From: G965279355 sp965279355
GTDB lineage: Bacteria; Pseudomonadota; Alphaproteobacteria; CACIAM-22H2
NCBI GenBank assembly: GCA_965279355.1
Contig: OZ257155.1
Location: 1,922,001 to 1,986,000, forward strand
Direction: 5' to 3'
Length of the DNA stretch: 64,000 nt
Part shown: positions 49,542-58,400 of the stretch, piece after piece
How the letters are laid out: the number at the start of each line of letters is the position of its first letter
Numbering within the stretch: the stretch's first letter is position 1
Position numbers and translations under genes: made by a program
Notes under the pieces: generated by a model
The model's database searches: none
Told to the model about the DNA's origin: nothing
What the model saw: only the letters and a program-made list of their open reading frames with translations

Positions 49542-50741
49542 ATGGATCCTATTTTACACGACTGGCTCAGTATGATGGTGCGGTGGCTACACGTCATCGC
49601 CGGCATGGGCTGGATCGGCAGCTCGTTCTATTTCATCCATCTCGACCTCAGCCTGCGCAAGCGCGAGGGCCTGCCGGCCGGCGTGCAAGGCGAGGCGTGG
49701 CAGGTGCACGGCGGCGGCTTCTATCACATGGTCAAATACATGGTGGCCCCGGCCAAGATGCCGGACGAGCTGACCTGGTTCAAATGGGAGGCCTATGCGA
49801 CCTGGCTGTCGGGTTTTAGCCTGCTCGTCATCGTCTACTATCTCGGCGCCGATCTCTATCTCATCGACAGCGAACTGTTCCCGCTGACCCAGTGGCAGGC
49901 GATCGGCCTCAGCTTCGGCAGCCTTGTGCTGGCCTGGCTCGGCTACGAAGCGCTGTGCCGCTCACCCATTGGCAAGAACGAGGGACTGCTCGCCGCCGTC
50001 GGCTTCGTTTTTCTGGTCGTCCTCACCTGGGGCTTCACGCATGTCTTTTCGGGACGCGGCGCGTTCACCCAGATCGGTGCGCTGATCGGCACCATGATGG
50101 TGGCGAATGTGTTTGCCATCATCATTCCGAACCAGAAAAAGACGATTGTCGAACTTGTCGCCGGACGCGCACCCAATCCTTTCTGGGGCTGGCAGGGCAA
50201 GCAACGCTCCGTCCACAACAACTACCTGACCCTGCCGGTCATCTTCCTGATGATCAGCAACCACTATCCGCTGCTGTTCGCCACCCGTTACAACTGGCTC
50301 ATCGTCGCCATCATCCTGGCGCTCGGCGGCGTCATCCGGCACTTCTACAACTGCCGCCACGCTGGTAAGCCGCAGCCCTGGTGGACTTGGGGCGTCGCGG
50401 CCGTCGGCATGATCGCGGTGTTCTGGCTGTCGACCATGGGCCCGCCGGAGCGGCAGAGTTCTGCCCTGCCCTCAACACCGGTGACGTTCGCCGCGGCAGA
50501 AGAAGTGGTGATGTCCCGCTGCAGCATGTGTCATTCCGGATCGCCGGTCTGGGCGGGAATTGCCGCCGCGCCGAAGGACATCCGGCTGGATACGCCGGAG
50601 CGCATCCACCGCTTCGCATCGCTCATCGACAAAGTCTCGGTGCGCTCCTCGTCCATGCCGCCCGGCAATATCACCGAGATGACGGCAGAGGAGCGGTCCA
50701 TTCTTGCCGCGTGGCTTGCCGCGGGCGCCAAGCTAAACTGA
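49542..50741 (+). CDS. puuD: PuuD membrane urate oxidase with C-terminal cytochrome c domain
   Basis: The 399-residue protein starts with the PuuD motif WLSMMVRWLHVIAGMGWIGSSFYF and has about eight membrane segments to near residue 305. A C-terminal c-type cytochrome domain carries haem motif Cys327-Ser-Met-Cys330-His331 and a distal Met (SSSMPPGN). PuuD oxidises urate to 5-hydroxyisourate, passing electrons via the haem to the respiratory chain and not to O2, so no H2O2 is formed. It leads the operon puuD-puuE-(uraD-uraH) and is divergent from the allantoate amidohydrolase. Confidence 0.94.
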   Translation: MDPILHDWLSMMVRWLHVIAGMGWIGSSFYFIHLDLSLRKREGLPAGVQGEAWQVHGGGFYHMVKYMVAPAKMPDELTWFKWEAYATWLSGFSLLVIVYYLGADLYLIDSELFPLTQWQAIGLSFGSLVLAWLGYEALCRSPIGKNEGLLAAVGFVFLVVLTWGFTHVFSGRGAFTQIGALIGTMMVANVFAIIIPNQKKTIVELVAGRAPNPFWGWQGKQRSVHNNYLTLPVIFLMISNHYPLLFATRYNWLIVAIILALGGVIRHFYNCRHAGKPQPWWTWGVAAVGMIAVFWLSTMGPPERQSSALPSTPVTFAAAEEVVMSRCSMCHSGSPVWAGIAAAPKDIRLDTPERIHRFASLIDKVSVRSSSMPPGNITEMTAEERSILAAWLAAGAKLN

Positions 50742-50745
50742 GCGC

Positions 50746-51687
50746 ATGGCCAAGAAACCCGCCCCCTATCCCCGCGATCTCGTCGGCTACGGCCGCAACC
50801 CGCCGCATGCGCGCTGGCCCGGCCGGGCGAAGATCGCGGTCCAGTTCGTTGTGAACTACGAGGAAGGCGGCGAGAACAACATCCTGCACGGCGACCCTGC
50901 GTCGGAGGCGTTTCTCTCCGACGTGCTGGGCGCGCAGCCGTGGAAGGGCCAGCGCCACATGAATATCGAATCGATGTTCGAGTACGGCGCGCGGGCCGGC
51001 TTCTGGCGGCTCTACCGGATGCTGAACGAGCGCGGCATGCCGGCGACGGTCTATGGCGTTGCCACGGCGCTGATGCGCAGCCCCGAGATCGTGGTGGCGA
51101 TGAAAGAGGCTGGGTGGGAGATCGCCAGCCATGGCCTCAAGTGGATCGAATACAAGGACATGCCCAAGGCGAAAGAGCGCCAGCAGATGAAGGATGCCAT
51201 CCGCATCCACACCGAGGCGACCGGCGAACGCCCGCTCGGCTGGTATACCGGCCGCAGTTCGATCAACACGCTGCCGCTGGTGCTAGAAGACGGCGGCTTT
51301 CTCTATTCGTCTGACTCCTACGCCGACGATCTGCCCTACTGGGTCCAGGGGCCGAAGGGCCCTCATGTCATCATTCCCTACACGCTGGACGCCAACGACA
51401 TGCGCTTCATCAACGCGCAGGGCTTTGGCGGCGGCGATGAGTTTTTCACTTACCTCAAGGACAGCTTCGACGTGCTGTACGCCGAAGGCGAGACGGCGCC
51501 GAAGATGATGACAGTCGGCCTGCATTGCCGCGTCGTCGGACGTCCCGGCCGCGCCGCCTCGCTCGCCCGCTTTCTCGACTACGTCAAAAAGCACGACCGC
51601 GTATGGGTGCCGACGCGGCTCGACATCGCGCGACACTGGCATAAAGAGCATCGCGGCCTGGCCGACAAAGCGCCCAAGATCGCCTGA
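50746..51687 (+). CDS. puuE: PuuE allantoinase (polysaccharide deacetylase-like)
   Basis: A 313-residue NodB-fold protein with the PuuE N-terminus YPRDLVGYGRNPPHARWPGRAKIAVQF region, QRHMNIESMFEYGARAG, ASHGLKWIEYKD and a GLHCRVVGRPGRA segment. PuuE hydrolyses allantoin to allantoate without the dinuclear metal site of classical allantoinase. It starts 4 bp after the puuD stop and shares one base with the next gene (TGATGA), so it is in the same operon and completes the path to allantoate. Confidence 0.94.
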   Translation: MAKKPAPYPRDLVGYGRNPPHARWPGRAKIAVQFVVNYEEGGENNILHGDPASEAFLSDVLGAQPWKGQRHMNIESMFEYGARAGFWRLYRMLNERGMPATVYGVATALMRSPEIVVAMKEAGWEIASHGLKWIEYKDMPKAKERQQMKDAIRIHTEATGERPLGWYTGRSSINTLPLVLEDGGFLYSSDSYADDLPYWVQGPKGPHVIIPYTLDANDMRFINAQGFGGGDEFFTYLKDSFDVLYAEGETAPKMMTVGLHCRVVGRPGRAASLARFLDYVKKHDRVWVPTRLDIARHWHKEHRGLADKAPKIA

Positions 51688-52574
51688 TGAACACGATCTC
51701 TCTGGAGCAGCTGAACGCCGCGCCCAAGGCCGAGTTCGTCGCGGCGCTGGGCAATATTTTTGAGCACACACCGCTGGTCGCGGAGATCGCCGCCGACCGG
51801 CGGCCGTTCGCGACACTCGACGCACTTCTGCAGGCAATGACCAAGGCGGTGCGCGGCCTCACGGCGGAGCAGCGGCTGGTGCTGATCAAGGCCCACCCCG
51901 ACCTGGCCGGCAAGGCGGCGCGCGCCGGCAACCTCACCGCAGAATCGACGGCTGAGCAGACCAGCGCCGGTCTCGACCGGCTGACCGAGGACGAATACGC
52001 GAATTTCCACCGGCTCAACGACGCCTATAAAAGCCGCTTTGGCATTCCCTTCATTGTCTGCGTGCGGCGACACACCAAAAGTTCGATCCTGCGCGAATTC
52101 GCGCGGCGCCTGAAACACGAGCGCGAGGCCGAACTCGAAACGGCGCTTGCGGAAATCCTGCGGATCGGCGCGCTACGGATCGACCAGCTCGTCACTGCCT
52201 CTGAAAAGCTCAAGCTGTCGGGTCGCATCTCCACCCACGTCCTCGACACCCATCTTGGCAAGCCCGCTGCGGGGGTAGAGGTGGCGCTTTTTGAGTTATC
52301 AGCAGACGGCTCGGTGCGCCTGTTGGCGACCGCGACCACCAACTCCGATGGCCGCACCGATCACCCCTTGATCGGCGGACGGCCGGTACCGATCGGCGAC
52401 TACGAGCTGCGCTTCACCATCGGCCCTTACTTCGCCGCGGCGGGCCTGGCGCTGCCGGAGCCGCCCTTCCTGAATGTCGTGCCGATTCGCTTCTCGGTCG
52501 CTGAGGCAGAGGGGCATTACCACGTCCCTCTTCTGGCAACGCCCTGGAGCTATGTCACCTACCGGGGAAGTTAA
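51687..52574 (+). CDS. UraD-UraH fusion: OHCU decarboxylase and 5-hydroxyisourate hydrolase
   Basis: The 295-residue bifunctional protein has two parts. Residues 1-165 are the OHCU decarboxylase domain (IKAHPDLAGKAA with catalytic His; TEDEYANFHRLNDAY; FGIPFIVCVR). Residues about 178-295 are the transthyretin-like 5-hydroxyisourate hydrolase (STHVLDTHLGKPA, PLLATPWSYVTYRGS; the terminal YRGS is diagnostic). The order of reactions is hydrolase then decarboxylase, so the fusion domain order is reversed relative to the pathway. Both products lead to S-allantoin for PuuE. A fusion prevents escape of the labile OHCU intermediate. It is the last gene of the operon. Confidence 0.95.
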   Translation: MNTISLEQLNAAPKAEFVAALGNIFEHTPLVAEIAADRRPFATLDALLQAMTKAVRGLTAEQRLVLIKAHPDLAGKAARAGNLTAESTAEQTSAGLDRLTEDEYANFHRLNDAYKSRFGIPFIVCVRRHTKSSILREFARRLKHEREAELETALAEILRIGALRIDQLVTASEKLKLSGRISTHVLDTHLGKPAAGVEVALFELSADGSVRLLATATTNSDGRTDHPLIGGRPVPIGDYELRFTIGPYFAAAGLALPEPPFLNVVPIRFSVAEAEGHYHVPLLATPWSYVTYRGS

Positions 52575-52739
52575 TTTCCGGAATTTGTGACACGCCTATG
52601 GGCAAATCTCCGGCTGCTGCCTATTCTGCGGGCGATTGGCTGGCTTACCGCTGTCTGCCAGTTGCCTTTTCGTGGCACAACGATTGCTGAAATGGTCTCA
52701 ATCCGGGCAACCCGGACAATCTTGGAGGAGAGAAAACCG

Positions 52740-53750
52740 ATGAAGCGCTTCTGGGGAACACTGTGTGCAGTGATCGCGCTCGGCGCGACGGGCACTGCCA
52801 CCGCGCAGACCACCGATCTGAAATTCGCCCTCGACTGGAAGTTCGAAGGGCCGTCGGCGCCGTACGTCGTCGCGCTCGACAAGGGCTACTACAAGGCCGA
52901 AGGCCTGAACGTCACCATCGATGTCGGCCCGGGCTCGGTTGCCGGCATCGGCCGCGTCGCCGCCGGCGTCTACCCGATGGGCTTCTTCGACATCAACTCC
53001 CTTGCCAAGTTCCGCAATGAAAACCCGGACAAGGCGGTCAAGGGCGTCATGATGTTCTATGACGTGCCGCCCTTCGCCATCATCTCGCTCGCCAAGAACG
53101 GCATCAACAAGCCGAGTGATCTCGAGGGCAAGATCCTCGGCGCGCCTGCCCCCGACGGCGCTTTCGCGCAGTGGAAGGCGTTCGTTCATGAATCCAAGTT
53201 CGACGCCTCCAAGGTGAAGATCGAGAATGTCGGCTTCCCCGTGCGCGAGCCGATGCTCGCCAAGGGAGACGTGCACGCCATCACCGGCTTCTCTTTCTCT
53301 TCGGTCTTCAACCTGATGCAGGCCGGCGTGAAGAAGGAAGACATCAAGGTCATGCTGATGTCCGATCACGGCCTGGTGCTTTACGGCAACGCCATCATGG
53401 TCAATCCGGACTTCATGAAAGCAAACCCGAAGGCGATCGCCGGCTTCATTCGCGCGACGATCAAGGGCATGCAGGACACCGTGAAGAACCCGGCCGAGTC
53501 GGTGAAGGCCGTGATGAAGCGCAACGAGACCGGCAATGAGCAGATTGAGCTGCAACGCCTCCAGATGGCGATGCAGGAAAACATCCTCACGCCTTACGTG
53601 AAGGCGAACGGCTTCGGCGGTGTCGACATGACGCGTCTGGCGAAGTCGATCGACCAGATCGCGCTGACTTATGAATTCAAGAACAAGCCGACGGCGGCTG
53701 ACATGTTCACCAACGAGTTCCTGCCGCCCGCCGCGGACCGGAAACTCTAA
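52740..53750 (+). CDS. NMT1/THI5-like ABC transporter binding protein
   Basis: A 336-residue periplasmic protein with a Sec signal peptide (cleavage near Ala22, before QTTDLKFALDWKFEGPSAPY). The fold is NMT1/THI5-like, used for pyrimidine-type, thiamine-precursor or ureide solutes. GGAGGAG lies seven bases before the ATG; the frame is open upstream, but that part has no signal peptide character. It starts 165 bp after the ureide-operon stop on the same strand and is followed by its ATPase and permease genes. Import of a purine, ureide or pyrimidine is the natural guess, not proven. Confidence 0.88.
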   Translation: MKRFWGTLCAVIALGATGTATAQTTDLKFALDWKFEGPSAPYVVALDKGYYKAEGLNVTIDVGPGSVAGIGRVAAGVYPMGFFDINSLAKFRNENPDKAVKGVMMFYDVPPFAIISLAKNGINKPSDLEGKILGAPAPDGAFAQWKAFVHESKFDASKVKIENVGFPVREPMLAKGDVHAITGFSFSSVFNLMQAGVKKEDIKVMLMSDHGLVLYGNAIMVNPDFMKANPKAIAGFIRATIKGMQDTVKNPAESVKAVMKRNETGNEQIELQRLQMAMQENILTPYVKANGFGGVDMTRLAKSIDQIALTYEFKNKPTAADMFTNEFLPPAADRKL

Positions 53751-53778
53751 GGATCCGATCGAGACACGAGAACAAGGG

Positions 53779-54567
53779 GTGTCCTCGTTTGTCGAAATCG
53801 ACGACGTAACGCTCGTCTACAAGGCAGCAGCGGGCAATGTGCTCGCCCTGCAGGGGACGACGCTGAACGTCGGACAAGGCGAGTTTGCCGCAGTGGTCGG
53901 TCCGTCCGGCTGCGGCAAATCCTCCCTCATGAAGCTGGTGACGGGACTGGTCCGCCCGGAGAAAGGCGGCATCGTCGTCGCCGGGTCCCAGGTCAACGGC
54001 CCGGTCAAGCTGGCCGGCATGGCCTTCCAGAATTCCAGCCTGCTGCCCTGGCGCACTGTCCTCGACAATGTCCTGCTGCCGCTCGAAATCGTCGAGCCGC
54101 ATCGCAGCAATTTCCGGCGCGACAAGGCCAAGTACAAGGAGCAGGCCGAAGCGCTGCTCGCCACGGTGGGGCTTGAAGGCTTCGGCAGCCGCTTTCCGTG
54201 GGAACTCTCCGGCGGCATGCAGCAGCGCGCCAATCTGTGCCGCGCGCTGATCCACCAGCCCGCCCTGCTCATGCTCGACGAGCCGTTCGGCGCCCTCGAC
54301 GCCTTCACCCGTGAAGAGCTGTGGTGCGTGCTGCGCGATCTCTGGCAGAAACTCCGCTGCACCGTCATTCTCGTCACGCACGATCTCCGCGAGGCGACGT
54401 TCCTCGCCGACACGATCCATGTGATGAGCGCCCGGCCTGGCCATATCGTGCTGACCAAGCACATCGACCTGCCGCGTCCACGCGAACTCGACGTCTGCTT
54501 CAAGCCGGAATTCACCGACATCGTGCACGAGCTGCGCGCCAAGATCGCCCAGGTGCGCGTGAAATGA
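53779..54567 (+). CDS. NMT1/SsuB-type ABC transporter ATPase
   Basis: A 262-residue ABC ATPase with Walker A GPSGCGKSS, Q-loop FQNSSLLPWRTV, signature LSGGMQQR, Walker B LLMLDEPFGALD and switch THDLREA, which is the nitrate/sulfonate/taurine subfamily. The start is taken as GTG at 53779; no ATG is available and the protein then begins at the first beta strand (FVEIDDVTLVY). The frame upstream overlaps the binding protein gene. It overlaps the permease start by ATGA. It may also serve the orphan permease pair near 9 kb. Confidence 0.9.
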   Translation: MSSFVEIDDVTLVYKAAAGNVLALQGTTLNVGQGEFAAVVGPSGCGKSSLMKLVTGLVRPEKGGIVVAGSQVNGPVKLAGMAFQNSSLLPWRTVLDNVLLPLEIVEPHRSNFRRDKAKYKEQAEALLATVGLEGFGSRFPWELSGGMQQRANLCRALIHQPALLMLDEPFGALDAFTREELWCVLRDLWQKLRCTVILVTHDLREATFLADTIHVMSARPGHIVLTKHIDLPRPRELDVCFKPEFTDIVHELRAKIAQVRVK

Positions 54568-55340
54568 ATCCCTCGACAACGATGGAACGCCTGTCGCCGT
54601 GGCTCTTCACCATCGGCCTTTTCGTGTTCTGGGAGGCGGTGTGCCGGCTCTTCAAGGTCGACCCGTTCATCCTTCCGGCGCCGTCGATCATCTTCGAAGC
54701 AACCGTCCAGCACTGGCGGGCGCTGATGCGCCACTCCTTCACCACGCTGTGGACCACCATCGCCGGCTTCGCCATCGCCGTCGTGTTCGGCGTGGTGCTC
54801 GGCCTCGTCGTCGGCTGGTCGCGCGCGATCTATCGCGGGCTCTACCCCGTGATGATCGGCTTTAATTCGATCCCCAAGGTCGCGGTGGTGCCGATCCTGG
54901 TCATCTGGTTCGGCATCGGCGAAGTACCGGCCATCCTCACCGCTTTCCTGATCTCGTTCTTCCCGATCGTCGTGAACGTCGCGACCGGTCTGGCGACAAT
55001 CGAGCCGGAGCTTGAGGACGTGCTCCGGGCTCTTGGCGCCAAGAAGCTCGACATCATGCTGAAGATCGGAATCCCGCGCGCCCAGCCCTATTTCTTCGGC
55101 TCGCTCAAGGTGGCGATCACCCTGGCCTTCGTCGGCACGGTGGTGTCGGAGACAATCGCGGCCAATTCCGGTCTCGGCTTCCTGATGGCCCAGGCCGGAT
55201 CGAACTTCCAGATGCCCATCGTCTTCGCCGGTCTGCTGCTTCTCGCCGTCGAGGGCATCGTCATGTACGCCGTCTTCGCGCTGATCGAAGTCCGCTTTAC
55301 CGGCTGGGCCTTCCGCTCCTCCATGAGCGCCGGTGGCTGA
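54564..55340 (+). CDS. NMT1/SsuC-type ABC transporter permease
   Basis: A 258-residue BPD-type permease, about six membrane segments, with the ATPase-contact loop MLKIGIPRAQPYFFGSLKVAITL. Its ATG lies inside the last codons of the ATPase gene (ATGA), so expression is coupled. With the preceding binding protein and ATPase it makes a complete importer directly behind the urate/ureide operon. Confidence 0.9.
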   Translation: MNPSTTMERLSPWLFTIGLFVFWEAVCRLFKVDPFILPAPSIIFEATVQHWRALMRHSFTTLWTTIAGFAIAVVFGVVLGLVVGWSRAIYRGLYPVMIGFNSIPKVAVVPILVIWFGIGEVPAILTAFLISFFPIVVNVATGLATIEPELEDVLRALGAKKLDIMLKIGIPRAQPYFFGSLKVAITLAFVGTVVSETIAANSGLGFLMAQAGSNFQMPIVFAGLLLLAVEGIVMYAVFALIEVRFTGWAFRSSMSAGG

Positions 55341-55456
55341 TTTTCTTTTGCATCGCAGCAATTAAATGTGACCCGGGTGCGGTTGCGCCCCCGGTGCGAG
55401 ACGTCTAGCATTGTCCCCAAGAGCTTCAACGCTCACGAACACATTGGGGAAATGCC

Positions 55457-56527
55457 ATGACGACCTACAACACGCTGATCCTGGGCGCGTCCTACGGATC
55501 GCTGCTTGCCACCAAGCTCCTGTTTGCCGGCCATAAGGTGAAGGTGATCTGCCTGCCCGCCGAAGCGGAGGTCATCAATGCCGACGGCGCCCGCGTGCGC
55601 CTGCCCATCAAGGGCCGCAAGGATCTGGTCGAAATCGATACCCGCAAGCTGCCCGGCACGCTGACTGCCGCCGGTCCCGGCGACGTCAATCCCGCCGACT
55701 ACGACCTGATCGCGCTGGCGATGCAGGAGCCGCAATACCGTTCCCCCGGCGTTCGCGAACTGCTCGATGCCGTCGCCAAATCGCGCAAGCCGTGCATGTC
55801 GATCATGAACATGCCGCCGCTGCCGTATCTGAAGCGCATACCCGGCCTCGATACCGACCAGCTCAAGCACGCCTATACCGACGCGGCCGTCTGGCAGAAT
55901 TTCGATCCCGCCGCGATGACGCTGTGCAGCCCCGACCCGCAGGCATTCCGACCGCCGGAGGAGAAGGTCAACGTGCTGCAGGTCACGCTGCCGACCAACT
56001 TCAAGGCCGCGCGTTTTGAATCCGACGCGCACACAGCGATTCTGAAGCAGATGCAGGCGGATATCGAAGCCATCCGTCACGATCCCGGAGACGGAATGAA
56101 GATCGAGCTGCCGGTGAAGCTCAAGGTCCACGACTCGATCTTCGTACCGCTGGCCAAGTGGTCGATGCTGCTGACCGGCAACTATCGCTGCGTCACCAAG
56201 GACGCGGCACGCTCCATCAAGGAAGCCGTGCACACCGATATCGAAGAATCGCGCGAGGTCTACAACTGGGTCCGCCAGTTGTGCATGAAGATGGGTGCAG
56301 CGCCCGACGATCTGGTGCCGTTCGAGAAATACGCGGCCGCCGCTCAGGGCCTTGCGCGGCCTTCGTCGGCCGCCAGGGCACTGTTTGCCGGAGCGCCGAA
56401 TATCGAGCGCGTGGACCGTCTGGTGCAGAGCATCGCCGCCAGCAAGGGCCTGCGGCATCCCGTGGTCGATGCCACGGTGGCGATGGTCGACGCGCGGCTG
56501 GAGCTCAACCGCAAGAAAGCCGCCTGA
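55457..56527 (+). CDS. Ketopantoate reductase-like (ApbA/PanE) dehydrogenase
   Basis: A 356-residue protein with the N-terminal Rossmann nucleotide motif ILGASYGSLLATKLLFAGHKV and a helical C-terminal domain, like 2-dehydropantoate 2-reductases but longer (about 300 is usual) and with GASYGS in place of GxGxxG. It lies 117 bp after the ABC permease gene and is convergent with an amidohydrolase gene (10 bp between stops). GGGG before AAATGCC supports the start. Oxidoreductase function on a 2-oxo or hydroxy acid is inferred; substrate unknown. Confidence 0.72.
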   Translation: MTTYNTLILGASYGSLLATKLLFAGHKVKVICLPAEAEVINADGARVRLPIKGRKDLVEIDTRKLPGTLTAAGPGDVNPADYDLIALAMQEPQYRSPGVRELLDAVAKSRKPCMSIMNMPPLPYLKRIPGLDTDQLKHAYTDAAVWQNFDPAAMTLCSPDPQAFRPPEEKVNVLQVTLPTNFKAARFESDAHTAILKQMQADIEAIRHDPGDGMKIELPVKLKVHDSIFVPLAKWSMLLTGNYRCVTKDAARSIKEAVHTDIEESREVYNWVRQLCMKMGAAPDDLVPFEKYAAAAQGLARPSSAARALFAGAPNIERVDRLVQSIAASKGLRHPVVDATVAMVDARLELNRKKAA

Positions 56528-56536
56528 CGAAGCGGG

Positions 56537-58045
56537 CTAGGTCAGGCTGGCGAAACGGTTGACCGTCGCCGGGCGCTGCAGCGCCTCGACGATCAGCGGC
56601 TCGAAGGCGGGGCGTTCGGCGCGGGTTGTCGCGATGAGTTCGGCGTTGTCGACATGATTGCGCGCCGCAAAGTCATCGGCTTCCGCCAGCAGGTCTTCTT
56701 CGTTGATGCGCGTGCTGCGCCCGCCTTTCAGCACGATTTCCCCGCCGACCAGCACCATATCGATGGCGGACCCGTTCTCGTAGATCGCGAGATGATTCCA
56801 GATGTCGCCGAGCGGCCGATAATTCGCGTGCGTCAGATCGATCAGGGTGAGATCCGCATGCGCGCCGGGACGGATCACGCCGATATCGGGATCGCCGAGC
56901 ACCAGGCCGCCATGCGCGGATGCCATGCGCATGGCCTGGGGCGCGGTCATCCAGCGGCTGCAATCGGGCTGGCTGATCCGGCTGAGCAGCATCGAGGTCT
57001 TGGCCTGCTCGAACATGCTGGTCCGCGTGGAGCTCAGGCTGTCGCAGCCCAGCGCCACGTTGATCCCCGCCTCCAGTAGTCGCGCCGTCGGTTGCAGTCC
57101 GCTGCCGAGCAGGAGATTGCTGACGGGGTTGTTGACCACGTTCACCTTGCGCTCGGCCGCCAGCTCGATGTCGCGATCGTTGCCCCAGACGAAATGTGCC
57201 AGCGACGATTTCGGGCCGATCAGGCCGAACTTGTCGAGATATGCAACGAAACTGCCCTGATTGTCCGTCGGTGCCACCAGGGCCTGCGTTTTCGCCTCAA
57301 GCAGATGCGTGTGCAGGCCGATGCCGTGCTTTGCCGAGAAATCGCCGGTCATTTCCAGCAATCGAACCGTGCAGCGCTGCGGACCATCGACGCCGATCAT
57401 CACCTGCATCCGGTCGCGCTTGTGAAACTGCGCGACGACCTCCTCCAGCATCGCGAAATACTCTTCGGGCGGACGCGTCTTCATCGCGCCCCAGCGGTCC
57501 TGCACGGATTTGGGGAGCCTCGTGCGGTCGATCGGCATCGAGTCCACGTAGACCCTGTCCTCATACATCGGGGCGATGGCTGCCCGGACCCCGGCGGTCT
57601 TGTAAGCGCCGAACGCCGCGCCGATGGCTTCCACCGTCGGCACCGCGCCGTGGCGAAAATGGTCGACGGCGGAGGTGATGCCATGCTTGAGCATATCCAG
57701 CGCCTGCAGGAGCACTGCGACGCGGATGAAATTAAGATCGGCCGGCGCGCGGCGTGCCATCGCCTCCATCACAAAGAGATCGAGCGGCGCCCCCGGCACC
57801 GTGCCGCGCAGCAGCGACGAGTAGGAATGGGAATGCGAGTTCACCATCCCCGGCATCACCAGCCGGTTCCGGCCATCAATCCGGTCCACCGGTCCCGGCC
57901 GGGGTGCCGGACTATTGGCGGGAAGCAGGGCCAGGACGCGGCCGTCGGCCACCCAGAGGTCCATGCCCTCCAGGATTTCATCGTCAATCATGGTGGCGAT
58001 CCTGGCGCCAGCGATGCACAGCAGATTATCTGAAGATTTGTTCAT
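56537..58045 (-). CDS. Amidohydrolase/deaminase (guanine deaminase/TrzN-AtzA superfamily)
   Basis: A 502-residue metal-dependent hydrolase. It has MVNSHSHSYSSLLRG (His71-x-His73), HTHLLEAKTQ with a further metal His, LAHFVWG and GCDSLSSTRTSMFEQ with the catalytic Asp. It falls in the cytosine/guanine deaminase, SAH deaminase and s-triazine hydrolase superfamily. Deamination of a purine or pyrimidine would suit the neighbouring urate operon; 8-oxoguanine deaminase-like enzymes are an alternative. An exact 9-bp-arm dyad overlaps the 5' UTR immediately before AAGGGG. Confidence 0.85.
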   Translation of the reverse strand: MNKSSDNLLCIAGARIATMIDDEILEGMDLWVADGRVLALLPANSPAPRPGPVDRIDGRNRLVMPGMVNSHSHSYSSLLRGTVPGAPLDLFVMEAMARRAPADLNFIRVAVLLQALDMLKHGITSAVDHFRHGAVPTVEAIGAAFGAYKTAGVRAAIAPMYEDRVYVDSMPIDRTRLPKSVQDRWGAMKTRPPEEYFAMLEEVVAQFHKRDRMQVMIGVDGPQRCTVRLLEMTGDFSAKHGIGLHTHLLEAKTQALVAPTDNQGSFVAYLDKFGLIGPKSSLAHFVWGNDRDIELAAERKVNVVNNPVSNLLLGSGLQPTARLLEAGINVALGCDSLSSTRTSMFEQAKTSMLLSRISQPDCSRWMTAPQAMRMASAHGGLVLGDPDIGVIRPGAHADLTLIDLTHANYRPLGDIWNHLAIYENGSAIDMVLVGGEIVLKGGRSTRINEEDLLAEADDFAARNHVDNAELIATTRAERPAFEPLIVEALQRPATVNRFASLT

Positions 58046-58056
58046 GGCGTGGCCCC

Positions 58057-58080
58057 TTGCTCGATGCCGTTATCGAGCAA
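58057..58080. promoter_or_regulatory. TTGCTCGAT-N6-ATCGAGCAA dyad at the amidohydrolase ribosome-binding site
   Basis: Perfect 9-bp inverted repeats with a 6-bp spacer end 12 bp before the amidohydrolase ATG (58045). On the minus strand the second arm runs directly into AAGGGG, the likely ribosome-binding site. It could be a repressor operator or an RNA hairpin masking translation. Confidence 0.6.
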
Positions 58081-58127
58081 GATACGGGCCATTTCCGGGG
58101 GTCCACTTCCCGGCATTGCGGCGCTGC

Positions 58128-58388
58128 CTAGATTGAACGGCGGGACAGGAACCAGGCAATGACAGCCGGTACGCCAAAAACAACGACGTGCACCGCGAGT
58201 TCGGCGGCGATCGAATAGCCAGCAACAATAACACCGATCCCGCCATTCACCACCGATACGGCGAGCCACACCCAGATGAAGATCAAGGATCCGTTGGCCG
58301 AAATTCCCCGGCGGTTGAGAAGCCGCCCGCCAAAAAAGAAAGCGGCCAGCAACACAAGACCGGAGACCGTCATGGTCAGCATATGCAT
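58128..58388 (-). CDS. 86-residue membrane protein
   Basis: A small protein with three hydrophobic segments: VSGLVLLAAFFFGGRLL, FIWVWLAVSVVNGGIGVIVAGY and LAVHVVVFGVPAVIAWFL. It ends in RRSI. No family is recognised. It starts 12 bp after the LtrA gene stop on the same strand, so it is probably cotranscribed and may be a partner of LtrA. About 80 bp separate it from the amidohydrolase gene downstream. Confidence 0.7.
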   Translation of the reverse strand: MHMLTMTVSGLVLLAAFFFGGRLLNRRGISANGSLIFIWVWLAVSVVNGGIGVIVAGYSIAAELAVHVVVFGVPAVIAWFLSRRSI

Positions 58389-58400
58389 GACTGCAAGCTC

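Noticed and set aside
53817..55361. 514-codon minus-strand open frame opposite the ATPase and permease genes
   Set aside because: It runs antisense across two intact ABC genes and has no domain; a high-GC shadow.
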